A stretch of DNA of 64,000 nucleotides from JAIPEI01 sp964443135 (GCA_964443135.1 CAYUBQ010000011.1:22844-86843); one strand, 5' to 3'. Positions 17,684 through 27,120 are shown, counted from the stretch's first letter. Notes: generated by a model from the letters alone, not told the origin. Program-made: numbers and translations.

Positions 17684-19279
17684 TCAGCGAAGCCCGTCCC
17701 GTTTTCCCCTCAGCAGCCTCAGCAGGGACCCCATCTCCTCGGAACCCAGGACCCGGCAGAGCACGAAGTAGACCAGGGCCCCCAGACCCACCAGGCCGGC
17801 CAGGCCGAGGACGAGCTCACCCGGCCCCGTGCCGTCTCCGGGGTTCCACCGGACCCGGTAGACCCAGAAGAGCAGGGCGCTCATGGCGCCGGCGGAGACC
17901 AGGCTCACCCCCACGGAGCGCAGGAGGCGGCGCCCCTCCAGGCCGTGGATCCGGCTCCTCAGCACGAGGCCCAGGAAGAGGAGCTGGGCCGTGGAGGCGA
18001 TGGACAGGGCCAGGGCCAGCCCGCCGTGCCTCAGCGGGCCCATGAGGGCCAGGCTGCATCCCACGTGGACCAGGAGCGCGAGAACGGCGGCCTTGACCGG
18101 AGTCCGGGTGTCCTGGAGCCCGTAGAACCCCGCCACGACCACGCGAATCCCCGAAAAGGCCCAGAGCCCGGCCGAGTAGAACACCAGGGCCTGGGCGGTC
18201 ATCTCGGTGGACGTCGCCTGAAACATGCCCCGCTCGAACAGGACGCGTACGATCAGCGGCGCCAGCACCACGAGCCCCGCCATGGAGGGCAGGCTGATGA
18301 AGAAGACCAGCCGGAGTGCGTACCCGAGCGTGCCCCGGAAGGCGCGGAGCCCCTCCTCGGCGGCCTGGCGGGACAGGGAGGGGAGCGCGGCCGTGCTCAC
18401 GGCGATGGCGAACACCCCCAGGGGGAACTGGACGACGCGGTCGGCGTAGTAGAGCCACGAAACGCTTCCCGGCGGCAGGAGCGAGGCCAGGAGCGTTCCG
18501 ATGAACTGGTTGAGCTGGTACACGGCCGATCCGAAGACGGCCGGCAGCATCAGGCGGCCGACCCGGGCGACGGCCGGGTGCCCGGGCATCCAGCGCGGCC
18601 GGAGGGAGACCCCTTCCTTCAGGAGCGAGGGAACCTGGAGGAGGACCTGGAGCACCCCGCCGATGATCACGCCCACGGCCAGCCCCACCACGGGTTCCGA
18701 GAGCCGGGGGTGGAGCCAGTAGACGGTCCCGATGATGGCGAGGTTCAGAAAAACGGGCGCGGCCGCGGGCGCGGCGAAACGGCGCAGCGCGTTCAGGATG
18801 CCCATGAAAAGCGCCACCAGGCTGATCGAGAAGATGTAGGGAAAGGTGATCCGGGTGAGGAGGACCGTGAGCTCGTACCTGACACCGGCCGGGTCGAAGC
18901 CCGGGGCCTGAACGCGCACGATCCAGGGGGCGCCCAGGACGCCGAGGACCGTCACCACCGCCAGCAGCAGGGAGAGGATGGTGAGCGTCACCCGGGCCAG
19001 CTCGATCGCGTCCTCCCGGGACTTCTGCTGGAGGTACTCCGTGAACACCGGGATGAAGGCGATGCTGAGGGACCCTTCCGCGAACAGGCGGCGCAGGAGG
19101 TTGGGGATGCGAAAGGCCACGAAAAAAGCATCCGCAGCCATGCCGGCGCCGAAAAACCGGGCCACCACCATGTCGCGGACCAGACCCAGGATGCGGCTCA
19201 GGAGGGTGAAGAAGCCGACCGTGCCGGCGGCCCGGGCCACCCGCCGGTTCTCGGAGAGGCTCGGGTCGGGAGGGGTCAC
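17684..19279 (-). CDS. murJ: Lipid II flippase MurJ
   Basis: A 531-aa polytopic membrane protein of the MOP superfamily that flips lipid II to the periplasmic face for peptidoglycan synthesis. Typical MurJ sequences include GFFTLLSRILGLVRD and the N-terminal cytosolic loop FRIPNLLRRLFAEGSLSIAF, the functional essential loop. About 14 transmembrane segments are evident. It is divergent from rpsT, and the murJ/rpsT neighbourhood recurs in many bacteria. Confidence 0.95.
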   Translation of the reverse strand: MTPPDPSLSENRRVARAAGTVGFFTLLSRILGLVRDMVVARFFGAGMAADAFFVAFRIPNLLRRLFAEGSLSIAFIPVFTEYLQQKSREDAIELARVTLTILSLLLAVVTVLGVLGAPWIVRVQAPGFDPAGVRYELTVLLTRITFPYIFSISLVALFMGILNALRRFAAPAAAPVFLNLAIIGTVYWLHPRLSEPVVGLAVGVIIGGVLQVLLQVPSLLKEGVSLRPRWMPGHPAVARVGRLMLPAVFGSAVYQLNQFIGTLLASLLPPGSVSWLYYADRVVQFPLGVFAIAVSTAALPSLSRQAAEEGLRAFRGTLGYALRLVFFISLPSMAGLVVLAPLIVRVLFERGMFQATSTEMTAQALVFYSAGLWAFSGIRVVVAGFYGLQDTRTPVKAAVLALLVHVGCSLALMGPLRHGGLALALSIASTAQLLFLGLVLRSRIHGLEGRRLLRSVGVSLVSAGAMSALLFWVYRVRWNPGDGTGPGELVLGLAGLVGLGALVYFVLCRVLGSEEMGSLLRLLRGKRDGLR

Positions 19280-19319
19280 GTAGCGTCCCCCGGCCGGGAT
19301 CGGTCCGTATGTTTAGGGG

Positions 19320-19349
19320 TTGACATCAGCAATCGGCATCCATTATAAA
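19320..19349 (+). promoter_or_regulatory. Strong sigma-70-like promoter for rpsT
   Basis: TTGACA (perfect -35), 18-bp spacer, TATAAA. It is in an AT-rich pocket of the murJ-rpsT intergenic region, 70 bp upstream of the rpsT start. Confidence 0.75.
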
Positions 19350-19419
19350 GGTAAATTCGGTTCGACCCGTTTCGCGGCACCGACGCTTCAACCATCAAGA
19401 CACCAGGAGGATTGGAAAG

Positions 19420-19686
19420 TTGGCAAACCACAAGTCAGCGCTCAAGAGGGCCAGGCAGAGCGAGAATCGCAGGCTCCGCAACCGAGGATACAAGACCCGG
19501 GTCAAGAAGGCGGTGAAGGACGTCCGCGCCGCCGTCGCCGGGAACGAACCGGAGCAGGCCCGGGAGAACCTGAAGGCCGCCGTTTCCATCCTCCAGAAGA
19601 CGGCCACCAAGGGGGTGATCAAGCAGGGGACGGCCTCCCGCAAGATCTCCCGCCTCACCCGCCAGGTTCACCGGATCTCCTCCTGA
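19420..19686 (+). CDS. rpsT: 30S ribosomal protein S20
   Basis: An 88-aa, very basic helical protein that binds 16S rRNA. The N-terminus ANHKSALKRARQSENRR is diagnostic. Translation starts at TTG 19420, nine nucleotides after a perfect AGGAGG; no ATG or GTG fits. TTG starts are known for rpsT in other bacteria and may set the autoregulated expression level. Convergent with holA. Confidence 0.97.
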   Translation: MANHKSALKRARQSENRRLRNRGYKTRVKKAVKDVRAAVAGNEPEQARENLKAAVSILQKTATKGVIKQGTASRKISRLTRQVHRISS

Positions 19687-19729
19687 AGACGCCCCGAGCG
19701 CGCCCTTCCCCGTTCAGGGGGCAGGGCGC

Positions 19730-20743
19730 TCATCCGCTGCACAGCTCGACGAAGAGGGCCTCCAGGAGCGGGTTCGTCCGCGAACCCGTCTTCAGGCGCC
19801 CGTCCGCCTCGTAGATGGCGTGGAGCGCCCGCTCCAGCTCCTCCTCGGTCCAGTGCCCGCACTGGCCCAGCAGACGCCGGGCCGCGAAGGGCGGCACCGA
19901 GAGCTCCCGCGCGATCCCTTCGGCCGGCTCGCCCCCGGCGGCCAGGGACTTGGCCTGCCAGAGCAACCGCACCTGCCGGTTCAGCATGCCGAGGATGCCC
20001 AGGGAAGCCTCCCTCGGACCCTCCTCTTCCAGGAAACGCGCCAGCACGGAGAGGGTCCCGGCCGCGTCCTTGACCGACATCCGGTTCATGAGCTCGAAGA
20101 TGGTGAAGCTCCGGCTGTGCACGGCCAGCTCCCGGACCTCGCCGGCCCCGACGCGCGCGCCCTCCCCGTGCCTGAGGCGAAGCTTCTCCAGCTCCCCGTG
20201 CAGATCGCGGAGGCGGTTTCCCACGACCTCCTGGAGCACGTCGCATCCCTCCCGATCCAGCCTCAGGCCCAGCTCCCCGGCCGTCCGCCGGATCCAGGCC
20301 CCCACCTGGTTCCCCTTCAGCTCGTCGAACGACACGGCCAGGCCGGCCTTTCGGATCGCCTTGTAGAAACGGGTGGTGAAGTTGGGCTTGGACGATGTGA
20401 AGATCAGGCACGTGGTCTCGGCGGGCTGCTCGAGGTAGGGGATCAGCCGGGCGAGCCGGTCCGCAGGGAGCAGCTCGGTGCGCCGGACCACGATGAGCCG
20501 GTTCGGGGCCATGAACGGCACGGAGCGGGCCCTTCCCGCGATCTCCTCCGGATCCAGCTTCTTGTCCGCGTACAGGATTTCCAGGTTGAAGTCCCGGGCC
20601 CCCTCGGGGATGAAGTCCGAGCGGACGCGGTCGAGGACGCGCTCCATGCGAAACTCGCCGGGACCGTGGAACAGGTAGAAGGGGTCCAGGCGCCCCTGCT
20701 CCAGGCGCTCGAGCACCACCTCGGGCTGAAGATCCCGGGACAT
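19730..20743 (-). CDS. holA: DNA polymerase III delta subunit
   Basis: Clamp-loader subunit that opens the beta clamp. The 337-aa protein has the family layout: N-terminal FYLFHGPGEFRMERVLD, the RLIVVRRTELLP strand-helix region of domain I, then helical domains II and III ending RTNPLLEALFVELC. The start ATG shares one base with the lptE stop codon (TGATG), so the two are coupled. The leuS-lptE-holA order is a recurrent conserved block. Confidence 0.94.
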   Translation of the reverse strand: MSRDLQPEVVLERLEQGRLDPFYLFHGPGEFRMERVLDRVRSDFIPEGARDFNLEILYADKKLDPEEIAGRARSVPFMAPNRLIVVRRTELLPADRLARLIPYLEQPAETTCLIFTSSKPNFTTRFYKAIRKAGLAVSFDELKGNQVGAWIRRTAGELGLRLDREGCDVLQEVVGNRLRDLHGELEKLRLRHGEGARVGAGEVRELAVHSRSFTIFELMNRMSVKDAAGTLSVLARFLEEEGPREASLGILGMLNRQVRLLWQAKSLAAGGEPAEGIARELSVPPFAARRLLGQCGHWTEEELERALHAIYEADGRLKTGSRTNPLLEALFVELCSG

Positions 20744-21318
20744 CAGAACCGTTCCATGGTTTTCAGGTAGACCCGCTTGGCCAGACGGCCCGCGATCCGG
20801 CGGAGGGCTTCCCGCTGGTTGTATCTCGTTCGGAGCGGATCCGTGCCGACCTCGAACCTGGCCTCGTCCGTCAGCCCGTTGGCCTGCCAGACGGTCTTCC
20901 CCGTGGCGCGGTCCAGCAGCTTCGCGTCCAGCTCCACCCGGAGACGCCGGCTGTCGGTCACCGCGTAGGTCACGTCGTGCCCGTGGATCGTCCTGTGATC
21001 CAGGTCGTAGGTCAACGGGTCGGTCTGGATGTTCCGGACGTGCCCGACCAGGACCATCTTCGCGCTCTCCCTGGGAAGGATGGGAACCCCGGCGTGGCTG
21101 ATGAACTCCTCCCGGATCACCCTGGTGAAATCCGGCTCGAAGGCGATTCTCGACGAGGTGCTGGTCATGAGCGGGATGGCCAGGCTTTCGACCGCCAGCC
21201 CCACAGGGCGGCCGTCCGCCCGGAGCCGGTACCCGCAAGCCGTCAGGGTCCCGAGAACCGCCAGGGCGACGAGCACGGCAGACAGGGTCGAAAGCGGTCG
21301 ATGATGCATTTGGGTCAT
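20743..21318 (-). CDS. lptE: LPS-assembly lipoprotein LptE
   Basis: Outer-membrane lipoprotein that plugs the LptD barrel and assists LPS insertion. The 191-aa product has a signal peptide ending in a lipobox, LTAC, with the cysteine about residue 28. A compact alpha/beta LptE domain follows, with the family feature SLAIPLMTSTS and a Tyr-Asp-Leu strand region. The start was set at ATG 21318 because the open frame upstream is only a shadow of leuS. It sits between leuS and holA, the standard position of lptE. Confidence 0.9.
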   Translation of the reverse strand: MTQMHHRPLSTLSAVLVALAVLGTLTACGYRLRADGRPVGLAVESLAIPLMTSTSSRIAFEPDFTRVIREEFISHAGVPILPRESAKMVLVGHVRNIQTDPLTYDLDHRTIHGHDVTYAVTDSRRLRVELDAKLLDRATGKTVWQANGLTDEARFEVGTDPLRTRYNQREALRRIAGRLAKRVYLKTMERF

Positions 21319-21347
21319 GGCCTTTCTCCATCGGTGCAGGCGCCGCC

Positions 21348-23930
21348 CTACACCACGACGTTGACGAGCTTGCCGGGAACGACGATCACCTTCTTCACGG
21401 GCTGGTCCCCGACGAACTTCCGGACCCGCTCGTCGGCGAGCGCCGCCTTCTCCAGCTCCTCGCGGCCGGCGTCCGTCCCCACCTCGATGCGGCTCCTGAG
21501 CTTCCCGTTCACCTGGAGCACCACGGTTCGGGTGTCCACCTTCAGGGCGCCGGGAAGATACCGGGGCCAGGGAACGGTCAGGAGGTTCTCCTCCCGGCCC
21601 AGCAGGCTCCAGAGCTCCTCCGTGATGTGGGGCACCACGGGTGAGAGCAGCACCACGGCGGCCTCCAGGGCCTCGCGGATCACGGGCCAACCATCCTTCC
21701 CCGGATCCGCGACTTCCCCCAGGATCCGGCTGACGTCGTTCATCAGCTCCATGACCGCGCTGATCGCCGTGTTGAAGTGAAACCGGTCCTCGATGTCCGC
21801 AGTCACCTTCCGAATGGTCTGGTGGGTCTTGCGGTGGAGGCTCCGAAACGGCTCCGCCGGTTCGCCTTCGCCGTCGTACACGGTGGAGCCCTTCAGCGCG
21901 TCCAGGTTGTCCGTCACGAGACGCCAGATTCGATTCAGGAACCGGTAGGACCCCTCCACGCCCTGCTCGCTCCACTCCAGGTCCCGCTCCGGCGGGGAGG
22001 CGAACAGGCAGAACATGCGCACGGTGTCCGCCCCGTACCGGTCCACCATCTCCTGGGGGTCGATCACGTTCCGCTTGGACTTGCTCATCTTCACCGTCCC
22101 CCCCAGGACCACCTCCTCGCCGCAACGCGCGCACCGGCCGTCCTTGGCCTCCTCCGGGAACAGGTACCCGTGGGCGGGGCACGACTGGGTCTCCTTGCAG
22201 ACCATGCCCTGGGTGAGCAGATTGGTGAAGGGCTCGCTCACGTCCAGGTAGCCCAGGTCCCTGAGCACGCGCGTGTAGAAACGGGAGTAGAGCAGGTGCA
22301 GGATGGCATGCTCGATTCCTCCGATGTACTGGTCCACGGGCATCCAGTAGGAGACCCGCTTCGGGTCCAGCACCCCCTCCTGGTAGTCGGGGCAGGCGTA
22401 CCGGTCGAAATACCAGGAGGACTCCACGAAGGTGTCCATGGTGTCCGTCTCCCGGCGGGCGCTCCCCGCGCAGCGCGGGCAGGCGGCCTCGTAAAACGAG
22501 GGCTCGAAGGGCAGCGGCGATCCCCCGTGGCTGCGCATCTCCACGTCCATGGGCAGGAGCACGGGGAGATCGTCCTCCGGCACCGGCACGGCTCCGCAGG
22601 TCTCGCAGTAGATGATCGGGATGGGGGCCCCCCAGTACCGCTGCCTGGAGATGTTCCAGTCCCTGAGCCGGTAGTTCACGGTCCGGTGCCCGATGGCCTC
22701 GCCCTCCAGCCACTCGGCGATGCGCTCCAGGGCCTCGAGGTTCCTCTGGCCGTTGAACGACCCGGAGTTGACCAGCCGGCCTTCCCCCTCGTAGGCCTCG
22801 GTCATGGTCTCCTCGTCCAGCTCCTCGCCCTCGGGCCGGATCACCACCCGGAGACGCAGGCCGTACTTGCGGGCGAAGTCGAAGTCGCGCTGGTCGTGGG
22901 CGGGGACGGCCATGATCGCGCCCGTGCCGTAGTCGAACAGGACGAAGTTGGCGACGAAGACGGGGATCTCCTCCCCCGTCGCCGGGTTGACGCAGTGGCG
23001 GCCGGTGAAGACGCCCTCCTTGACGGTGAAGTCCGCCGTGCGGATGTAGCTGTCCACCTTGAGGGTCCGGTCCACGAACTCCAGGACCTCCTGCTCCTGC
23101 TCCGTCCCGCGCACCAGGTCCCTGAGCATGGGGTGCTCCGGCGCGAAGCACATGAAGGTGGCCCCGAAGACCGTGTCCTGCCGGGTGGTGTACACCTCGA
23201 CCACCTCCCGGGAGCCGGCCACGGGAAACCGGATGATCGCACCATAGCTCTTGCCGATCCAGTTCCGCTGCATGGTGAGGACCCGCTCGGGCCATCCCGG
23301 GAGCCGGTCGCACTGCTCGAGGATCTCCTCGGCATACGCCGTGATCTTGAAGAACCAGGAGTCCATCTCCTTCAGGACCACCTCCTGGTCGGGATGACGC
23401 CAGCAGCAGCCGTTTTCCACCTGCTCCTTGGCCAGCACGGTCTGGCACTTCTCGCACCAGTTCACGTGGGTCTTCTTCTTGTAGGCCAGACCCTTCTCGT
23501 ACATCTTCAGGAAGACGAGCTGCTCCCAGCGGTAGTAGCCGGGGTCGCAGGTGGCCAGCTCCCGGGTCCAGTCGTAGCTGAACCCCATGCGCTTGAGCTG
23601 GGATCGCATATAGTCGATGTTCCGGTAGGTCCACTTGCCCGGGTGGGTGTCGTTCTCGATGGCCGCGTTCTCCGCGGGCAGCCCGAAGGCGTCCCATCCC
23701 ATGGGGTGGAGGACGTTCTTTCCGCACATCCGTTGGTACCGGGCCACCACGTCGCCGATGGTGTAGTTCCGGACGTGGCCCATGTGGATCTTTCCGCTCG
23801 GATAGGGGAACATCTCGAGGAGATAGTACTTCTCCCTCCCGGGGTCCTCCCGCACCTCGAAGAGACCGCTCTCCTCCCACTGCTCCTGCCACTTTGTTTC
23901 CAGCTTCTGCGGATCGTACTTCATGATCAC
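21348..23930 (-). CDS. leuS: Leucyl-tRNA synthetase
   Basis: An 860-aa class Ia synthetase. The HIGH motif appears as HMGH in PYPSGKIHMGHVRNY (about residues 40-54), the KMSKS loop as VKMSKSKRNV (about 613-622), and the CP1 editing domain lies between them. Zinc-type cysteines CETCG and CPRC / CARC are present. A repeat fragment of the R1 family lies 16 nt in front of the start codon. Confidence 0.98.
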   Translation of the reverse strand: MIMKYDPQKLETKWQEQWEESGLFEVREDPGREKYYLLEMFPYPSGKIHMGHVRNYTIGDVVARYQRMCGKNVLHPMGWDAFGLPAENAAIENDTHPGKWTYRNIDYMRSQLKRMGFSYDWTRELATCDPGYYRWEQLVFLKMYEKGLAYKKKTHVNWCEKCQTVLAKEQVENGCCWRHPDQEVVLKEMDSWFFKITAYAEEILEQCDRLPGWPERVLTMQRNWIGKSYGAIIRFPVAGSREVVEVYTTRQDTVFGATFMCFAPEHPMLRDLVRGTEQEQEVLEFVDRTLKVDSYIRTADFTVKEGVFTGRHCVNPATGEEIPVFVANFVLFDYGTGAIMAVPAHDQRDFDFARKYGLRLRVVIRPEGEELDEETMTEAYEGEGRLVNSGSFNGQRNLEALERIAEWLEGEAIGHRTVNYRLRDWNISRQRYWGAPIPIIYCETCGAVPVPEDDLPVLLPMDVEMRSHGGSPLPFEPSFYEAACPRCAGSARRETDTMDTFVESSWYFDRYACPDYQEGVLDPKRVSYWMPVDQYIGGIEHAILHLLYSRFYTRVLRDLGYLDVSEPFTNLLTQGMVCKETQSCPAHGYLFPEEAKDGRCARCGEEVVLGGTVKMSKSKRNVIDPQEMVDRYGADTVRMFCLFASPPERDLEWSEQGVEGSYRFLNRIWRLVTDNLDALKGSTVYDGEGEPAEPFRSLHRKTHQTIRKVTADIEDRFHFNTAISAVMELMNDVSRILGEVADPGKDGWPVIREALEAAVVLLSPVVPHITEELWSLLGREENLLTVPWPRYLPGALKVDTRTVVLQVNGKLRSRIEVGTDAGREELEKAALADERVRKFVGDQPVKKVIVVPGKLVNVVV

Positions 23931-23945
23931 CCTGCATCCTCAGTG

Positions 23946-23980
23946 ATTGACGGATTCGCAAAAACCCGCTCATCCGGTTC
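23946..23980 (+). repeat. R1 repeat fragment upstream of leuS
   Basis: TTGACGGATTCGCAAAAAC followed by CCGCTCATCC matches the left end of R1 almost exactly, then similarity fades within the last part of the upstream gene spacer. It lies 16 nt upstream of the leuS start and is oriented against leuS. Confidence 0.85.
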
Positions 23981-23989
23981 CGTTTCCGG

Positions 23990-24583
23990 CTAGGCCCCGA
24001 CGGCCCGGCTCCGTTCCCGCTCGATCACCACGGAGAGATCGAACTCCGAGCCGAAACGGCTTCGCAGCCGATCGGCCACCGGGAGAAGCCCGCCGGAGAA
24101 GAAGCGCTCGATCGAAAAAACGATCTTGAGCACGTGGTCGGCGGACCCGCCGTAGGCCTCCAGATAAGGAGCGGCCAGGTTCTCGACCGACGCCTCGAGC
24201 CGGGCCGGGTAATCGGGCTCCTCCCCCTCACGAATGGGCACGTGGATGGCGAAATCGTTGATCCGCAAGCCCAGCAACACCCTGCCGGCGTCCGCGGTCC
24301 AATCGGCTGGAACGGGAGACCCCCGGTCCGACCCTTCGCCCAGGCCGCACAGGAGCAGCTTCTCGGCCCTGATCCTGCCTTCGGAAGCCACCAGCAGCTT
24401 CTCCCCGCGCTCCGCGGTCCAGAAGCCCGCCGCTTCCAGCCGTCCCAGGAGGCCGCCCATCTTGGCGTCGAGCCCCGAGAGCATCCCCTGGGTCAGAAAC
24501 GTCTTGCGGAATACGAATGCCACGACCGCTTCGCACCAGAGGTTCTCCAGGGGTCGCTCGGAGAACCGAAAATCCAGTCTCAT
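23990..24583 (-). CDS. Solitary M17 leucyl-aminopeptidase N-terminal (macro-like) domain
   Basis: A 197-aa soluble protein. The first 100 residues resemble the N-terminal regulatory domain of M17 aminopeptidases: VVAFVFRKTFLTQGM, LDAKMGGLLG, then an AEKLLLCGLG strand-loop. The catalytic C-terminal metallopeptidase domain (with NTDAEGR-type motifs) is missing, so this is not an aminopeptidase. Free-standing homologues with this architecture are annotated only as M17_N-domain proteins; I infer a ligand-binding or nucleic-acid-related role without evidence. Located between nusB and leuS on the same strand. Confidence 0.65.
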   Translation of the reverse strand: MRLDFRFSERPLENLWCEAVVAFVFRKTFLTQGMLSGLDAKMGGLLGRLEAAGFWTAERGEKLLVASEGRIRAEKLLLCGLGEGSDRGSPVPADWTADAGRVLLGLRINDFAIHVPIREGEEPDYPARLEASVENLAAPYLEAYGGSADHVLKIVFSIERFFSGGLLPVADRLRSRFGSEFDLSVVIERERSRAVGA

Positions 24584-24671
24584 AAGCCTCGGGTTCCGCC
24601 GGTCCCCCCGGGCTGGCCGGGACGGATCCCTCCCGCCGGCACCCGGGAAAAACCGGTTCTCATCGGCGGGT

Positions 24672-25088
24672 TCACGTCGCCGAAAGGTTCAGCTGGTTGT
24701 AGACGTTGTCCAGAACGCCGTTGACGAAGGCCCCGGAGTCTGCGGCGCCGAAAATCTTTCCCACCTCGACCGCCTCGTCGATGGCGACCTTGGCCGGAAC
24801 GTCGTTTCCGAACGCCACCTCGAAGGCGCCGATCCTCAGGATGTTTCGATCCACCCTGGACATGCGCTCCAGGCGCCAGTTTCTCGAGGCCTCCCGGATC
24901 ATGCCGTCCAGCTCATCCCTATGCTCGCACACCCCCAGGACCAGACGCTTCGCGAACCCCCGCGCCTTGGGGGGCACGTCGAAGTTCGAACAGACGCGTT
25001 CGAACGCCTCTTCGGGGTCCCCCGGGGAGTACTCGAGTTGGTAAAGAACCTGCAGGGCCAGTACCCTGGCTCGATGCCTTCGTCCCAT
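24672..25088 (-). CDS. nusB: Transcription antitermination factor NusB
   Basis: A 138-aa all-helical protein that pairs with S10 (NusE) on boxA RNA in rRNA antitermination. Diagnostic blocks are RRHRARVLALQVLYQLEY at the N-terminus and AIDEAVEVGKIFGAADSGAF near the C-terminus. The ATG at 25088 lies 20 bp after ribH; ribH-nusB is a classical pair. Confidence 0.96.
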   Translation of the reverse strand: MGRRHRARVLALQVLYQLEYSPGDPEEAFERVCSNFDVPPKARGFAKRLVLGVCEHRDELDGMIREASRNWRLERMSRVDRNILRIGAFEVAFGNDVPAKVAIDEAVEVGKIFGAADSGAFVNGVLDNVYNQLNLSAT

Positions 25089-25108
25089 GCCCGGTCGGCG
25101 CTGAACGC

Positions 25109-25585
25109 CTACTCCGTCCCGTCGATGGCCCTGTTCAGGTGAACCATCTCCATGGCCGCCATGGCGGCGTCCCAACCCTTGTTGCCCGCCTTGGATCCGG
25201 CCCGTTCGATGGCCTGCTCCAGGTCGTCGGTCGTCAGGACGCCGAAGGAGACCGGCACGTTTCCTTCGAGGCCCACCTGGGCGATTCCCTTGCTCATCTC
25301 CGCCGCCACGTAGTCGAAGTGGGGCGTCGCCCCCCGGATCACCGCCCCGAGGCAGATCACCGCGTCGTACCGGTCGCTGTGGACGAGCTTTTTCGCCGTG
25401 AACGGAATCTCGAACGCCCCGGGGACCTTGACCAGTGAGATGCCGCCGTCGTCGGCGCCGTGCCGGGTCAGGGCGTCGATAGCGCCCTCGACCAGCTTCG
25501 ACGAGATGAAGTCGTTGAACCGGCTCACCACGATGGCGAAACGCAACCCCTCCCCGGAAATCTTCCCCTCCAGCACATTCGGCAT
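25109..25585 (-). CDS. ribH: 6,7-dimethyl-8-ribityllumazine synthase
   Basis: Penultimate riboflavin enzyme, condensing the ribityl-uracil with dihydroxybutanone phosphate. The 158-aa length is normal for the capsid-forming family. Motifs: IVVSRFNDFIS, VPGAFEIPF, CLGAVIRGATPHFDYV (catalytic His) and AGSKAGNKGWDAA. The start was set at the ATG 25585 with GAAAGGGGGG upstream. Confidence 0.97.
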   Translation of the reverse strand: MPNVLEGKISGEGLRFAIVVSRFNDFISSKLVEGAIDALTRHGADDGGISLVKVPGAFEIPFTAKKLVHSDRYDAVICLGAVIRGATPHFDYVAAEMSKGIAQVGLEGNVPVSFGVLTTDDLEQAIERAGSKAGNKGWDAAMAAMEMVHLNRAIDGTE

Positions 25586-25640
25586 GTCCACCCCCCTTTC
25601 GAAGCATTCTCCGTCTCCCGCTTCCACGGGAATCACGGCC

Positions 25641-25739
25641 GGCGGATTCGCCGGACCCCGCCCCGCCGCTGGAAACGCTGTCGCCGATGGAAACGCCGAG
25701 GGCGGACCCCGGCGCTTCGGGCTTTCTGCGACTCCATCA
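25641..25739 (+). repeat. R1 repeat, diverged GC-rich copy between ribBA and ribH
   Basis: Begins GGCGGATTCGCCGGACCCCG and ends GCGACTCCATCA. Colinear with R1 over its whole length, including CCGCCGCTGGAAAC, but with many GC-increasing substitutions. Its right end overlaps the ribBA stop codon. Oriented against the genes and ending 55 nt before ribH. Confidence 0.75.
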
Positions 25740-26954
25740 GGTCTCCGGCACCCCGCCGATCTTCATCATGTGCCCGAGCTTCTGACATTTGGTCATGAGG
25801 TACTTCACGTTCTCCGGCCTGGGCTCGCATTCCAACGGCTCCCGCCCCGTGACCTCGAGACCGTATCCCTCCAGGCCCTTGAGCTTCTTGGGATTGTTCG
25901 TCATCAGCCGCATCTTTCGGACCCCGAGGGCCACCAGGATCTGGGCCCCCACCCCGTAGTCCCGCAGGTCGGGCTTGAACCCCAGCTCCTCGTTGGCCTC
26001 CACCGTGTCCCGCCCCTGATCCTGAAGGGCGTAGGCCTTCAGCTTGTTGGCGAGCCCGATGCCCCGGCCCTCCTGCTGAAGGTACAGGACGACCCCCAGG
26101 CCTTCCTGCTGAACCCGCTCCATCGCCGTCTCGAGCTGGGATCCGCAGTCGCATCGGTAGGAGCCGAACACGTCCCCGGTCAGGCACTGGGAGTGGACCC
26201 GCACCAGGACCTCCTTGTCGGGATCGATCTCCCCCTTGATCAGCGCCATGTGCTCGTAGTCGTCGATGTCGTTGACGAAGGCCACGGCCCTGAACTCGCC
26301 GAAGGGCGTCGGCAGGACCGTCTCTGCGGCCTCGTGAACGAACGACTCGTTGCGCATGCGATACTCGATGACGTCGGCCACCGTGGCGATCTTGAGCCCG
26401 TGCTCCTCCGCGAACCTTTCGAGATCGGGCATGCGCGCCATGGTGCCGTCTTCGTTCATGACCTCGCAGATGACGCCCGCCGGTTTGAGCCCCGCCAGCC
26501 TGGCCAGATCCACGGAACCCTCCGTCTGACCCGTGCGGAAAAGCACGCCTCCACGCCTCGCTCGGAGGGGGAACACGTGCCCCGGCTGAACGAGATCGTC
26601 CGGACCCGAGTCGTCGGCCACGGCGGTCAGGATGGTCCTGGCCCGGTCCGCAGCGGAGATTCCCGTGGTCACCCCCTGCCGCGCTTCGATGGACACGGTG
26701 AAGGCGGTCTTGTAAGGGGAACGATTTTCACTCACCATGAGGGGAAGCTGGAGGCGCTCGACGATGGTGTGGTCGAGGGAGAGGCAGATCAGTCCCCGGC
26801 CGTATCGGGCCATGAAGTTGATCGCCTCGGGGGTGACCATCTCCGCCGCCATGGTGAGGTCCCCCTCGTTCTCACGGTCCTCGTCGTCCACCAGAATGAT
26901 CATCTTCCCCTGGTTCAAATCCTCCAGCGCGTCTTCGATTCTTGAAACCGGCAT
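25737..26954 (-). CDS. ribBA: Bifunctional DHBP synthase / GTP cyclohydrolase II
   Basis: A 405-aa fusion. The N-terminal RibB domain (about residues 1-200) has DDEDRENEGDL and the GHVFPLRA region for making dihydroxybutanone phosphate from ribulose-5-phosphate. The C-terminal RibA domain has the zinc site CLTGDVFGSYRCDCG (about residues 260-274), catalytic QQEGRGIGL and the C-terminal NNPKKL. Lies 166 bp after ribE; I looked for an FMN riboswitch in this spacer and saw none. Confidence 0.97.
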   Translation of the reverse strand: MPVSRIEDALEDLNQGKMIILVDDEDRENEGDLTMAAEMVTPEAINFMARYGRGLICLSLDHTIVERLQLPLMVSENRSPYKTAFTVSIEARQGVTTGISAADRARTILTAVADDSGPDDLVQPGHVFPLRARRGGVLFRTGQTEGSVDLARLAGLKPAGVICEVMNEDGTMARMPDLERFAEEHGLKIATVADVIEYRMRNESFVHEAAETVLPTPFGEFRAVAFVNDIDDYEHMALIKGEIDPDKEVLVRVHSQCLTGDVFGSYRCDCGSQLETAMERVQQEGLGVVLYLQQEGRGIGLANKLKAYALQDQGRDTVEANEELGFKPDLRDYGVGAQILVALGVRKMRLMTNNPKKLKGLEGYGLEVTGREPLECEPRPENVKYLMTKCQKLGHMMKIGGVPET

Positions 26955-27120
26955 GGTCTTTTCGCTCCGCGACGCCTTCCGGAACCGTCGATCGGAACCG
27001 CTCCGTCACCGGCCCGTTCCGAAGGGTCGATGGGTTCTCGAAAAGCGACCTTCATTGTTTTCGGTTGACTGCGTCCCCATGATCGCTGCAGGGCGGAACA
27101 ACGCGGGCCGATGAAGCGGG

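Noticed and set aside
19687..19729. Intrinsic terminator between rpsT and holA
   Set aside because: A GAGCGC/GCGCTC pairing exists but is interrupted and has no T-tract.
20743..23973. 1076-codon minus-strand frame
   Set aside because: Only the last 191 codons (lptE) are real; the rest overlaps leuS in another frame.
26955..27120. FMN riboswitch before ribBA
   Set aside because: No RFN conserved sequences or structure found in the spacer.
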